NCBI GenBank assembly: GCA_947000775.1 | Contig: CAMQGK010000001.1 | Span: forward strand, 3,471,501 to 3,535,500 | Length of the DNA: 64,000 bases | DNA from: Pterois miles | Taxonomy: Eukaryota > Chordata > Actinopteri > Perciformes > Scorpaenidae | Reading direction: 5' to 3' | In this document: piece after piece, positions 33,408 to 48,400 of the stretch | How the letters are laid out: the number at the start of each line of letters is the position of its first letter | Numbering within the stretch: the stretch's first letter is position 1 | Translations under genes and position numbers: made by a program | Notes under the pieces: generated by a model | The model's input: only the letters and a program-made list of their open reading frames with translations | Databases searched by the model: none | Told to the model about the DNA's origin: nothing

Positions 33408-36400
33408 TTAAGGCTCCAGTTCAGTCTCCTCTTCAGCATGTTTCTGCATGTGCATCAGCATCCCCTGCAACACAAAGAATAGCTTCTAAATCAAAGGTCT
33501 TATTAAAAAACATTTTTATGTAGGCTTTTTTTTTTTTTAAATCATCCATTGACAGAACTTTTCGAAAGGTGCTAATGGCTTTTTCTAAAAAACAAAATAT
33601 AATGATTGTGAATTAATGATTTAAAATATTTGCCGGGTCCAAAATTTTGTTTATCTCTGGAAGATATCTGACATTTGGTTCCCACTTTTAACAAGGCTTG
33701 GGATCCAATAATATAAAAAAATACAGAGTGAACAGGTGAACATAGTATGTAGTCTGTCAATAAATAATGTAATATGTACATATGTGCAGTCTGTGAAGAT
33801 GAACGTGAACATGAAGGAGCTCTAAAATCTCTAAAACATAAATGTACTCCTCTACGTACTAAAAAGACATTAAAATTGTATTATTTTTATACCTGCTTGG
33901 AGCTGTTGCGTGCACAGAAAAACTCTTCACAGTTCTTCCAGCGGCACTTAAGCGTCTGGGAGTTGGCGCTGGCGTGGTCGTTGATCAGGTGCTGCTGCAG
34001 ATGCTCCATCATGCCGAACACTAGCGAACAGCCGTGCCACTGTCAACACAAGATGACACTGTCAATCAATAAGAGGTTCAAGCAGATCATTGCTCTTCCT
34101 CTGCTGCTTAGTTTATTTTGCCATGCAGTTATAAAGCAAGAATATAAACAAACTAGAGCTGTCAAAGTTAACGCAATAATGTGTTAACGCAAATTTGTGA
34201 TAACGCCACTAATTTTTTAACGTACATAATCAACATTTTGGAAGCTGTAGTGGGCTTCGTTCTAAAGATAGAGTGATGATACTGGTATCATATGAAACTA
34301 GAAAACTTGAAGAATTCATTGGTACCATACCAGCTTGTCGGAGGCTAAACAACACTCCAAACGGGCTAAATTTTGATGCATGTCCATTTTCAAAGGGGTC
34401 CCCTGACCTCTGACCTCCAGATATGTGAATGTAAATGGGTTCTCTGGGTCCCCACCAGTCTCCCCTTTACAGACATGCCCACTTTATGATAATGACAGTC
34501 AGTCTGGATCAAGTCCTAGTCATGTCAGCACTCTGACACACTGACAGCTGTTGTTGCCTGTTGGGCTGCAGTTTGCCATGTTATGATTTGAGCCTGTTTT
34601 TTATGCTAAATGCAGAACCTGTGAGGGTTTCTGGACTATATTTCTCATTGTTTTGTGTTGTTAATTGATTTCCAATTATATATATGTACATACATTTGCA
34701 TAAAGTAGCATATTTTCCTACTCCCATGTTGATAAGAGTATTAAATACTTGACAAATCTCCATTTTACATTTTGAACTTATAAAAAAATGTGATTAATTT
34801 GCGATTAATCACGTTTTTTGTGATTGACCACTATTTTTTAAATACTTGCTTATAACAGGACGAACAAAATGACTTTACTTGAGTTTAACATATTTCCAGG
34901 ACTGTGATACTGGAGTTTGGTGGAAGCAAAAATGTTTTACAGTCTAAAAACATCAATATGAACATCAGAGTTTGATGTAAAGTCCCTCAGAAAGCAGCAG
35001 AAGTCTCCTGAATTGTCGTGATTTCATCTATTACAGGAGCCTCAATACAATGAATCCAAATCCAGCCACGACATCTCTGGGCTCCCCGTCCCTCATCTTA
35101 CCCAACAGCGGTTGTTCTGCATCAGGTTCAGCTTGACGGCCTGCACGCTGCCGTCATAACAACCGGTGTAGATCTGAAACACAAAATTAACATTAAGAAC
35201 AGGTTAAGATGTCATCCCTAAGCTTTTTCCAAATACCAAATAACTCATATGTCATATGTTATAGAAAAAACAGCTGGTTACATACAGTATATTTATGTGC
35301 AACAACTGACGACAGAGCCAATAAAGTCTATTACAGTTGCGATTGATGATGTCTGAGTGTCTCTAATATATTTCCTTGTTTAGTTTCACAGTTTTCCTAG
35401 TATATACAGTAGCTCTGGAATAAGCAGGTCTCTCACCATGTTCTTGTGAACAACCATACACATCACCATGTCCTTGTGTCCACCGTAGACCTGCAGCTGG
35501 TCGTGAGACTGAGGAGAGAACAAATCAATCATTTCAGATTTTCTAGTGTGAAGATATGAAAACGTGCTGAAACAGCGCTCGCACCCAAATGTAAATGAGC
35601 AAATGGCTCAGTCGGTCGAGTGGCTGAACAGACCAACATCATGTAAAGACAGAGACGGTTTAAGGATTCAGACCTGTAGATCGTAGACGCGCACCAGTTT
35701 GTCCAGACAGGCGGTCACCATCACCTTCCCCAGGACGGACACCACCGTGACAGCGTGACTGTGGCCCTTATAGACCCGCACCAGCTCTCCTGTCTGTACA
35801 AGGGACACAGAGATGAACGTACATTAATACAACTGCACCGTGCATTTGGCTTTATTTTCAAGAAAGGAATCATAAACATGTTAGATTGTAAAATAATGTA
35901 TGTATAAACAGGATGACTCACATGGATGTTGTGTGCATAGACACACTGATCACTGGATCCACTAAATACCAGGTCATTGACCACCTGAAAGAGAGAAACA
36001 AAGAGGAATTAAACTCAGTCTAAAAAAAACGAATCATCAGCTCCCATAAAATGTAAAACAAGAGATAATCAAACCTTGAAGTAGGAGCAGATATTCAATC
36101 ATTATCACAGATGATGCACTTATTTTCTTTACACAATCTTAGCATCGCTCTCTGAAAAAGTGACTAGTCATAAGTTGTTTACTTTTCCTCCAACTTTTCA
36201 AACACTTACATCAATATGATTTTAGATAGATAAATAGATTATTTATGCTTCCAAAACATATCTATATATTTACATACAACATAGATAGATTTATACAGTA
36301 CATCTCAAAGCATCAAAGTCGCACAAAATATACGTTTTGGTAAATTCCTGTGTTTGTTTCTTTGCTTCTATGTGCATCGATGTAATGACGTCCGAGTGTC

Positions 36401-39400
36401 GAAGCTCAGGTTACCTTCATGCAGAGCACGGTCTTGGTGTGTCCCTCCAGCGTGCGCAGCAGCAGGCCACTCTTGGCGTCTCTCACGCTGATGGTGCTGT
36501 CGTAGGAGCCGACCAGCAGGATGCGCCGGGCTCCCTCCTGCGATGACGCCAGACAGCTGACGGATCGCGGCCCGTGGCACTCGAACACATCCATCTGCTT
36601 GTTTGTCTAAAGGAATAATGGCAAAACGGAAACAAAAGTCATCCAGTTTCCACCTTTTATCTCCAAAGCTAGCCGATAGAGCTAAATACATTTTCTGACA
36701 TTTAAATTCTGACATTTATTTTTTTCCTCATCTGTGGCACAAAGTAGATGTATAAACATATTAATTTCAAGAAACCTTATGACTTGACTTCAATAACATT
36801 ACATCCAACGTACTGTAGCAGACCAATGCTGCTCTTTAACCAGACAACTGGTCTGTAATGGTTCATAAAATGGTTTGTTTTCAGTATTATTTTAACTGCA
36901 GATTATTTTCAATTAATCAAGTTATCGCTTGGTTTTAAAAATGTCCTGAGATAATGAAAGTTGCTAAGGGACATAATAAAGCTGTACAAAGCCTAACAAT
37001 ATTCAGTTTACGATCATGAAGATGAAGTGAAAGCAGAAAACTCTCACGGTTATGAGGCTGTGACCATTAAATGTCTGACATTTTTACTTGAAAAATTACT
37101 TGAAACTTGATACTGGAAACAGACCACTTTTCAAAAGTCTAAACACTGAGAAATACAGCTTTTTCTGTACCCTGAACATTTGAAATGTTTCTAATTTATC
37201 ATTTTTTTTGTGAGTGGAGAAGAGTCAATAACTACAACATTTTGAGGGTGAAGGCGCTAGTACACATAATACATCTCTTTATTTAACTACCATAACTGCT
37301 ACAACTACTTAGACAAGACAGTTGGTATTTGTCTTATTGCTTTATTTCAACAACTTGAGGAAAGAAGATGAATTAATATTATATTTCCAAACAGAATTAG
37401 AGAATCCCTGTCTTATTTTTACAGTGCTAACAGTATCACTGTCGAACATTTTGAGTACTTAATGCATGCTGCGCTGCATCGCTCACCTTGAGGTTAAAGG
37501 TCACCACTGTGCCGTTTGCCAGACCAGCGTATAAAATCTTCCATCGACTGTGGAGGCAGAGGACTCGGTCTGACAGAGAGAACTGCTGCTCCAGGTCTCG
37601 TGTCTGTGGACGTCAAATAACATCGACTGAACTGACTTGAAACGGTCACAGAAAGGGAGATGCTTTTTAAGGTGAATACTGTAAAAAAAATATGGTCCCA
37701 GTTATACATTTTATACATTCATACAAGTAGAGTGAAGAACGACACCTTGTGGCACCCTTCTTCTATGTCACAGGATGTTAACAGTATGAAAATCTACTTC
37801 ACAAATATCGCTACACAATTTGTGATCAATAAAAGTCAACAAACAACCAAAACAATAGATACAATCAGATAAAATAAATGTTCAGAAAACAGACCACTTA
37901 TTCTTTAACACATTACTCGAGAAATCCTGTAATGTGACCAGATCAAGCATAGAATTAAATCAGTAAGTGCTGCATAGATAATCAATTATTAATGGGATTA
38001 ATCGGTAAACTAAGATGTGTGTTGTTACCTTGAGACTGTAGCAGCAGATGGTCTGGTCACTGGAACCAGAATAAAGGCGATGATGCAGACTGGGAGCTGC
38101 AGACACCAACAGGCAGCTCACTTTGGAGCTGTGACCCTCAAACACACCGACACACTTATGGCTCTAGAACAACAACAGAATACAAGTTGGTTCAGTTGGT
38201 GCATTCACAGAAAATAGGAATTAACGCACCTCTGACATCCTGCCGACACCCACCACCAGGTCGAAGGCTCTGACGGTCCGGTCTCCTGAACACGTGTACA
38301 GCAGCCCGTTGTAGATCTGCATGGCGTTCACCGCCTCCTGGTGGCCCTCGAACGCACCCTCAGTGGGCAAATCATCCTCACCGTGGTCAGACGATGCGTC
38401 TATGAAACACACGAAAATACATACATAAGCACAAAGACAAAGAGCATTTTTTTTAAAGATGTTAAAAAGAATATTATCTTCACAGCTTAAATGACAACAT
38501 ATTGACAGTGTCACAGGATCGGTCACTACAAATAAACTCTGTTTAAACCATAGAAAGGGCAGGATCTAGTTTATATACAGTATCGTTTTGGTCATCAAAG
38601 TACCTGATCTAACAAATTTCCCAACTATCATTCATCAGAAAGTTGTGTCCATTCATCTCATCACTCATCATCAGCCTCACACAGCGTCACTGAAACTCAG
38701 CTAACAGCTCTATGAATAACTTGCCCATAAAAAGTAATTTGGGCACTCGGAGAGTCTATTTTAACCTGATCAAGGAGGACGACATTTCTAATTCTGTCGG
38801 CTCAGAATGCGGCACGATTTTACGTCTGGTTATCAAACATTAAGACGACCAGTGTGCTGCCAACACAAAGAAAAACACAAAATAAAAATGATAAAAATAA
38901 GCCTAATTACTTGAAAACTATTTTATATATGATTAATGACGTGATTTGTCAGCTGTATGGAGGTGTGAACGATGATTTTTAACATCTCTCTCCACCTCTT
39001 TTTTTCATTTTTGACAGAATTATTTACATCACTTTTACTGTGCACAAATATATGTACTATACATACACATTGCATCGTCCCCCTCACTATTACAGCTGTT
39101 TTTATACGTTGCACAAACTAGTTGTGTTGGAGCATAACCCCACCCTTCATATAACATGAACAAATCTCCAGAGATGGAGTTACCTGATGAGATCTTCTTT
39201 ATCTTGGGCGACGTAATGGGAAACGGCATGTCACTGTGGGGAGAAAAGAGGAACTGATGAGTGATTTTAGTTTGGGTTTAATCCTTAAACGATCTGCATA
39301 TAAAAGATTATAACTGGTCTTCAGCTCCGGCAGTGTGAGTTCTCTAAAACTCTCTAAAATCCATTTCTTATAGCTTCATAAAAGTGTTATACATACTTGT

Positions 39401-42400
39401 CTTATGTCTATTATTAGTGTGTGTTGGATTGATGCTCCTGCAAACAGACCTCTGACATGAGTACATGTGAACATGAGTAACCTGGGTAGTTGGAGAGTAT
39501 AATTTTGACATGTGTTGCTTTAAAACTACACTTATTAAATACTCTACATATATTGGCTACTGACCAGCTTTTTCTATGTAGATGTCATCTGATGTTGTGA
39601 ATTTTTCTTTCTCTTATTATTATTTTATGTAACTTTTCTTTTATTAACATTTATCCTTTAAAATGCAAAACTGAGAGAACAAGCATTCTGTCAACTGTCA
39701 ACTAAAGGTCCACTTATTGGTTGTTCTGGAGCTTTTGAGCACAGCACACAGTCCTAATCAGCAGAGGGAGTTTGTTCAGCGTCCATGGAGCTGCAGATGT
39801 TCAGACTTTCCAAAGTGGAAATGAGATTGAGATGAGATTATTTAGTCAACAGCTGTTTCCAAAGGTCAAGAATGAGTCTCACCTCTCGGAGGATCGGCAC
39901 ACGTCCATGTCGCTGGTGGAGGTGACCTCATTGCAGGCGAGGCTCTGTGGTTCAGGTCTGGAGGAGTCTGGGATCCGGACAGGAGGAGAAGCTGGAACCA
40001 GGACGTCTGTATGCGGCTGCTGGCAGGTGGCGGTGACCTCCATGCTTTCTTCTGACTCCAAGTTCACAGTGAGCTCAGCGGGGGCCACCTGGGGAAGCTC
40101 CCCCATGTGTTTGGGGGATTTGGGGTCTTCTTTCTGTGTGTCGGTAGGAAACAGGCGCCTGGAGGCCTCCTCAACCAGCTCCATGTTCACGTCACCCTCT
40201 CTATCTTCTGACGGTGGAGTGGAGGTGCTGACCTGGGAGCTCCCACTGGCTCTCCTACGTGGTCGAGGCCACCTCGGCCTCAAGGCCTCTCCATCTATCT
40301 CGGTGTCACTGCTCTCAAGCTGCTCCATCCCTTGGGCCTTGTTCAACACCTTCCTCTTCTTCAGCTTCCTCACGCGCTTCCCGCTCCTCAGTTCAGACGG
40401 AGAGGCAGGCAGGTTGAGGACTGAGGGCGCTGAGGGGGGCTCAAAGGACGGTGCGGCTGCATAGTCAACAACACTGCCCACCTCTGAGTCCCTCCTACTG
40501 GCCGGGGAAAGCTTTATGTGGGTTTTGAAGTCAGGCAGACACTTGCTCGATGCCTGTATGGCCTTTTCAGTTGTCTCAACCAGACCTGACAAGCTCTCTT
40601 TGCAGTCTGCAGGCTCGTTTAAGTTCTCCCAATTATGTTCTGTGTTAGTTTGGTACGGCTCAGTCTTTCTGTCAGGAGATGGCTGGAAATTAAAGGCAGG
40701 ATCTGCAAGAGTTTCAGATGCACATGGATCAGTACTCTGCTAATTTTATAGACATGAACAGAAATTGATAGGATGTTTTTGTGCATTCTCCATTTTCCCT
40801 TAAGATGTAGTACTTTTCTAAATCTGAAAAGACTTGAGAGAAAATCCCCAACCCCCTTTGAGATCTAATGTGATGAGTGCATCCCCTTCCTCATAAAATC
40901 TGGATTCACTGAGCTTTACATCCATGTTTGCTAAATAACAGTCTACTTTTTTACTGTCTTTTACTGGCACATTGCTACATTTCTTTATTTTTTTTTGTTA
41001 TATTTGTATGAAATTCTCATTATATCCCAACAGCAATCAATAAGTCAAATGCTCTGACAAAAAAAAATATGTTATCTGTGGCTGTCAGAGGACTGTAATA
41101 AATCTGTCTATTCGTTTGGCCTGAACTGGGAAATAAATGTCTGTAACTCTGCATCTGTGTCTCAGCAGATAATTTTCTGAGGTGAATCAACTACTCAGTA
41201 TGAAGACATAAATAGCTCCTATTTAAAGGTCCTAAAAGTTGTAAAATGCACTAATTGCTGAATCCAGAGTTATTTTCCAGACCCACACTGAGGCTGGAGT
41301 GAAGGCTAGGAGGCGGACTTGAAAGAAAAAAAATAATGCGGAAGATTACCGGATGATCCGGGTACTTTATCACTCAACAGTCGAGCCATTTCGGCTTCAT
41401 GCAACACTGAGCAGCTCTCATCTGAATGCTAATTTTGGGGGTGTGGCTTTGGAGGGTGGCCTGAAGCATCAGGCTGTCAGTGTCGCCGACTTGGCAACTT
41501 TCTTGCTAGATTTAGTGACTTTCATTGCTAGTGCTGTTAGCTGCTTTCATTGGATAAGAGTTGGCCAAACTGGGCTTGGATTTTTTTTTTTTTTTTTTTA
41601 AATCTAGTGTACTCTTGCTAGTTTCTCAAGATCACCGACCCTGCCTTAACTGTCGCCAACCGTCCATCGGTGGTATTTCATGAAAAGAATTCAAAGTAAT
41701 GTCCTGTGTGATGTTACCTGTCAAAGTGGCTGCTGCAGGAGCAGCAGGCAGCTCTGGAGTGGTGCTGTGAGCACAGTGGGTTATATCATCCACAGGGTTC
41801 ATCTCTGAGCTGACATGGACAGGAGACTGAGGCTCCTGCTTGATAACTACTGGCATGAAGGGAAGGCTGGAGGAGGGAGGGGAGGCACGTTCAGCAGGAG
41901 GACTTGGACAGGTGGCGGCAGCAGCAGCCGCGGCAGCGTCCATGACAGAGGGGAGCAGCATGGAGGAGGGTGTGTGAGACTCAGCTTCTACTGAATCCAT
42001 CTTTTCTTCTTTCAGCTTAACCTGAGGTACATTCTCCATACTACCTGTATAAAAATGCACAATAAACACTTAATTCCTCTGTTTACTGCAGTTTGTAGTC
42101 ACTGGCAGTAAAAGTTACCATTTAATAAAACACCATTTCATTACCTTGCATCCCTTTTAGTAACTCGATGCGCTTGTTTCTCAGGGTGCTCATCTCTGCA
42201 GTCATCTGGATGAGACAAAATCATACAGTGAAGAGAGAAAAAATAATATTTCTGCATGTAAGTGAGTAATCTATAATATAATATGGAGATTACTGACTTA
42301 GGACCATCACACAAAACTAGAAGTACTAAAAGCAAGATAAAAATAAGGGGCCTAACAGCAGTGACTAAATATGAATAAACTTATTTACCAAATCTCTCTC

Positions 42401-45400
42401 ACACACATACACACACACTAATAACATATTATTATAATTCTCTGAGTGAAGAGGCTCTCCACCTGGTTACAGTGTCCATACAGGACTACAAAGGTCCTGA
42501 TCCGACAGACAGCATTCTAGCAGCAAAAGTAGTTACCATGATCTGAACAAAAAGCAGGAGGCAAATTAGTGTGGAACTTGAGATTTCGGTTGTTTTCATT
42601 CATTTAAACTGTATGATTAACTATGAGGTCAACTATTTGCCCAACAATGAAAGTTCAGAATGTGATTTTTGGATGCTCTTCACTTCCCCAACAGTGGAAA
42701 TAATGAAGTGCCTGGTGAGACATCAAATACTCGCTAAGCTCAGCAAACTGTGGACATCTGCTCCAACTGTACTGGCCCCAAAACCAGGAAACTCTCCAGG
42801 AGAGAATCAGCTTCACAGAAGAGGAACTAACACTCACACATACACAGCAACCTGCTCCTGAATCAAAATGAAAAGTGAAAGGTAGGCATGTATTGTAGGT
42901 GCTTTTATCACATCCACAACTCTTCTCACCTGCTGTTTAACCACCATGAGACGCTGCACCTCCATGTAGGCGGCCTCCAGTGCAGCGCGGGCCTGGATCA
43001 GGCTGGTGTCCACGGTCTGCAGCGAGCGACTCAGCTCGTCCTCCCGCAGAGACACAGCCAGCAGCTGGTCGATCTGTGAACGCTCTGCACAGAGGCACCA
43101 AGAGATGCTTATTATGTACCATCAGTAGCTTGATACAAGCTTTGTTATCTTAAAATGAATTTAGATTGAAGATGTCAAATAATTTCAGCAAAATCATGAA
43201 ATTACATGAGCAGAGACAAAAAATACACATTTCACTCTCAAAAAGTGAAACAATACAGTATATATAATAAACATGACTTGATTAATGGCACAGAACTAAT
43301 AAATACTAACCTTTTTTAGATTTGACTTTCCTTCTTTTGCTGTTGTGTTCCAGGCAAGAGGTCTCTGCACTCGGAGCGTCCTACAAGGGAAAAAGAAAAG
43401 TATTAAAGTATTAAAGTAGACACAAATAAAAGTGATTATTGGTCACACAGACCTTTCTAAAAATAGATTTAGCATTTACCAATTTAGCATTGCACTCCTG
43501 TAATATTGTCACTAATGATGGACAGTTGAAAAAAAAGTTTCAGTATTGATGTAGCAGAACCAGAGATATCGTCCTTTTTATTCCATGCGTTGTTGTTCAC
43601 CTTTTGCATACATTACCCACAATGCAAGTGACAGTTTGGTAGGATATTCGGATGTTATGCTAGTGCCAACTACTGTAGCCTCGATCCTCAGGCCGAGATA
43701 AGGAGTGAACTACAAAGGTCTCTTTTTAAGAAACAAATTTTTTAATCTTCAAACTTGCAGTCTTTTAAGAACATTTACATTAATCAGAATTCACACAGCT
43801 CCCTCTAGATGTAACATTTTTAGCTGTAAACACAGTGTGATGTGTAAAATCGGTGGAGCTCCCCTTTAACACCGTTTCCTTTACTCACCCCGGCTGCTCT
43901 TCTCCTCTTTCCAGTCCCCTGGCCATCACACAGCTCTGTGCCCGAACTGCTGTCCCCGAGCACCGAATCAGACCGCTGGAGGTCCTTCACCGTCCCTGTT
44001 AGCTTGTCTGGCTGCTTCTGTGCTTTAGCCTCAAACTGGCCAAACTTCTGCTCCACCTCTTGCTGACGCTGCTTGTCTTTGGGTTTGGGAGAACCGGAGG
44101 ATCCCTGCGGCTCTGAGCTGAGGGCTTCTCTCTGCTCTGTCTCCTTTGACGTGAGGGATGTAAACAGGGAGTGAGTGGGCGCAGGAGCAATGCTGCTCTC
44201 TGATAAGGAGCGTTTTCGGGAGGCGGGGATGTCCATCAATGATTCCCATTGGAAACCCTCCAGCAGGGGAATGTCTTCTTCCTCCTGGCTCTGGTCTTCC
44301 TGGTCGATCGGCACCATCTCTATCCCAAACCTGGAGGACAGATAGGACATTACATGAGCAACTGAAATCAAAATGAATGTTGAAAGAATGCACCAAACTC
44401 TAAAAGTAAGATCCACCTTGGCATGCCTTTCCCTTTGTCTTGCTTCTTCCTGACCTCCTGATACACCTGATCCCAGTTCACGTTGCGTCGAGACCCAGAG
44501 GAGCTGATGAGCTGCCGTACAGTCGGTTTGAGCCCTGAGTCCTTTTCCGTGTCACTTCTCCGCGACTCGCTCAGGTTTCGCACCCGTCTGGCGATGTTCA
44601 GGTTGGGCTCGTGGCCGCCTGTTTTGCTCTTGGAGCTGATGTGTTTGGTCAGGTCGCGTTTCAGGACGGGAGGCAGGTCAAGTTTGGACAGATTTGACGT
44701 GTTAGACCCGGAGGCCGTCTGAGCTTCACCACTTCTGGAGGTGTCGCTCTCTGAGCTCTGCCCAGCCTGCATGGCTTCATCTGCTGCTGCTAGCGCTGTT
44801 TCCTTCTCCGCTCTCATCCTGTTCTCTTGGTCTCCTTGGCTCGAGGCTGCCAGCTCTGAGCTCTCCATGGTCGAGGTGCTGACTTGCAATGATTGGAGAA
44901 ACTGGCTGCTGTCTGAAGATTGTAATGCAGGCTTTTCTGGCCTGACTGAGTCAGGTAGGTTTGGCTGAGCTGCGTTCTGCCTGTTTTCTTTGTTCACTCC
45001 AATCTGACTCTGATCCCTCTGCTGCTCTTCCACATTGTGCAGTGTCATTTCCTTCCTGTTGTTTCTAGAGCTATCTAAAGAGCTTCTCTTTTCGTGCACA
45101 ATCTGTCTGGCTTTCCTGAACGTTTCTAGAAGCTGCTGTTCTTGCCTCCACTGAAGGGGCCCGATAGGTGGACCCTGAGAGCTGAATCCACTCTGCTTTG
45201 ATTTTGATTGTGCGTGCGCTTGAGTGGAGGCCTTGCTGAGTTGTGCTCCACTGTTGAGACCAGGAACTGAGGACATCTTCCAATCCTTATGTGGCAATGG
45301 CTTGTTTGCCTTCAGATTGGAGGGACAAGATGTGGCGCTCTGGTGGCCATCTCGCTGAGCACTGCTGCTTCTACTGCTGCTTCTACTGCTGCTACTGCTT

Positions 45401-48400
45401 CTATCTCTGGGTTTGGTTTTGGGATTTGTTTTATGCCTCCCTTTCTCTTCCACACTTTGTCCACTCAAGCTCAACTTCCCCGGTTTCTGTTCAGGTCGAG
45501 ATTGCCTGTTCAAAGCACTGGTTTCCTGTGCTTTGTCTTGTTTCTGGGGATTGGGGACTTTGGTGGACTTCTCTAATGAGTTTGAGTTGGCATCCTTGTG
45601 GGGCACAGATTCAAAACCCTTTGTGACTGGATAAGGTGACCAGCGACAGGATTTGTCCAGCTTTGGATTGCTACCGAAGGTCTTAGAGCTCTTACTGCTG
45701 TTGTGCTCCGGTTCTGCTGTTTGCCCCTCCCTATTCTGAAGCCCATCACGCTGCTGACCGCCCTGCTCATTGCCTGTATTTTGAAACGGGTTAAGAGCCC
45801 GCGCAAATAAATTAGGTGGAGGTGGATACATAGGACCGAACAGGCTTGGGGGGCGGTTCCATTGTGGACTCTGGGAAATATTGTTTCGACCATAGACCCC
45901 GTTACTGCTGCCTCCGTTACTGAGCCAAGGCAGTCGACTTCGCTGATTGCTACAAAATGCGCCCTGATCCCGCTGCCTGTTGCCAAAACCTTCCTGGCTA
46001 TGGAAGTTGCCACTGGCAAACTCTCCAGATGCCCATTTCTGAAAGTTGGGTGGCTCCTGAGCATGCCAGGTGGCGCTCTTGCCCTGTCTACTGTGCTGCC
46101 AGGGTTGTGCCTCCCCTGCAATGGCATCGTACTGGTTGCCCCTGCACCAGGTTCTGTGGTGACTCTGTGGTCCACCGAACCTCCCCTGTGACTGCTGCTT
46201 CCAGGCACACTCCAGCCGGTAACGCTCCTTAGCTTCTTTTAACTTCTGCTGAAACTCCTCCTTTCTCTTTCGATCCTCTTCTTCTTTTGCCAGCTTTACA
46301 GCAGCAGCCTCCTTTTCTTTTCTATAAACAAAAGACAGATATCAATATATCTATATCTTACAATGCTTTTTTCTTGTTTGTTTTGTATTGTTTTGGTTCA
46401 CTCTCACAGCGTTCAACAGCATCATTTCCAGTCATAACAGGCAGCTGTTTTCATGAATGAATGGACAGATGTTCTTTAGGCTGCTCCCGTTAGGGGTCAC
46501 CACAGCAGATCAGCTGAAATATGATTTTATGATCTGCGTATTTGACCTGACTGTTGTCAGGTGTCAAGGGTCAGCCTATAGCACTGGCCGGCAGAGGGAA
46601 GACTTGCTGACATCTGAATGCCAGCTTCAACAGTCTCGAGACATGTCCCACTTTCTAAACTGCTCAGACATTTTTCTGAGCTTTCCAGTGAGACAGTGAG
46701 GTCAACATTTCGTGTTAAGCCAAACATGCACCTAAAAGGCGTATTTGAAGAGGCCATTTGAGGTTTGAGTTTTCAAACCTAAAACTTCAATTATATATCA
46801 AAGAAAAATCTATGTAATTTATCCCAGATTTCAGAGCAACACAGGAGGTTTTTGGTTGCGTTTTACCATTTGTGGAGGGCAGTAAACCTGTGTCTGAACT
46901 TTATGTGTGCAGTCATGTTTTTATTTTAGGCTGCAGTCCTGACATTCGACTCCAGAAGCAGCTCAACCTGAAGCTGCAGCTAAAACAGGCCTGCGAGCAC
47001 CACTGAGCTAAAATGTGACTATACATGGTGTAAGTAGACACAAACAACCAGCTCGTGAGCTATCACTTTCATTTGTGGTTAAATCATAACATTGGAAACA
47101 TAGACATAGAATAGAAATATGGTAATGGAAATATTGCCCACTGAAATTAAGTTTCATAAACTTCAATATGTGTTTTAGGACCTGGACTAGTGATCAAATG
47201 CCATGTTGACAAATATGTTTTGTTTTCCCAAAAAACATATAAAAAAGGCAATTTCTCATATTTGTAACACAAACAATTTCATTGACAGTTTATTACAAGC
47301 AATGAAAAGAAAAATTATTTGAAAAAAATGTATGTTTTCACCAATAAATAAGCATTACACAACTTTTTACTTCACAAAAACCTAGTTTTTCTAAATACTG
47401 CAACTACTTTGAAAGCAACTATTATTCACTCAGCTCAAAACCAAACAACATTATAAAAAAATGTGTTCAAAATAGCAGGACTGTCTTACCTGATCTGTTC
47501 TTTTCTCTCCTCTATCAGGTCCACCAAAGCCTGGTCGAAGTAGTCCTCATCACGGTCGTTCCCCGCATGCTTTTGCTCTGCGGCCTCCACATTCTGTTTG
47601 TGTTTGGGGCTTGAAATGTGGCTGGCATAATCAGTCAGGCTCACCACCGTCACCTTGCACACTCTACACTCGTGTCCACAGTCCCTGGGGAGGGAAGGTG
47701 AGAGTGGGCGTTCAATCGTTCCTTCAGGCATTGTTCTGAGCTAGTCTGGTTTAGTTTTCTTGCCTGCAGAGCCTGCAGCAACGTACTCCGGCTCTACTTC
47801 CTGTTACTTAAAAGTCTGAATAAAATCGGGAGAGGAGAATACTCAACAATCCCTAAAAGACAACCAAATTCTCTATGTGTCACAGATCAGGAGGTAGCTA
47901 ACTTGTAATTTTCTCTTGTTAAAAAAAATCTTTATCATCCTGATCTTTTCGTTTCTTTCTTCAGCAGGCCATAGGAGGCAGGGCGAGGGCAGGAGGAGCA
48001 GCCGAGCTGGACCCAGGCAGCATGCTAGTCCAGCTGTTTATGTCCAGCCATGCAGCACAGCACTGGGACGCGTGGAGGGCAGAGAGGCACAGCGCCCTCA
48101 GCCTAGTGCTCTTCCATGATGGTGTCCGCTGCGCTCTGAGACTCTGCAGAAGGCAATGTCTGTATTTGACCTCACAGTCCTCTCTGAGAGCCAGGACCCG
48201 GCCCCCCCTCCAGGCCTGAGCATCCTGCCGACCAATCCCAAGGAAAGCCTCCGTAACTAGAGCCGTGTGCAGCTGCTCATGGCCTCCACTTCAAAACCTC
48301 TCCCAACTATGCCATCCTGTAATGCTGATAGGGGCAGTGACTCTGCTGGCTCCTTCTCAATTTCTTTTTCAGATCTGTGTCATGGCGTGCTGCCATTTTC

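Noticed and set aside
39772..40464. 230-codon plus-strand frame
   Set aside because: Antisense to the 820-bp znf106 exon at 39,883-40,702, whose frame is continuous with its neighbours in phase.
47916..48219. Plus-strand frames with a GC-rich stretch in znf106 intron 2
   Set aside because: No family resemblance, no convincing splice partners, and next to inverted repeat elements; could be repeat-derived or a non-coding transcript.
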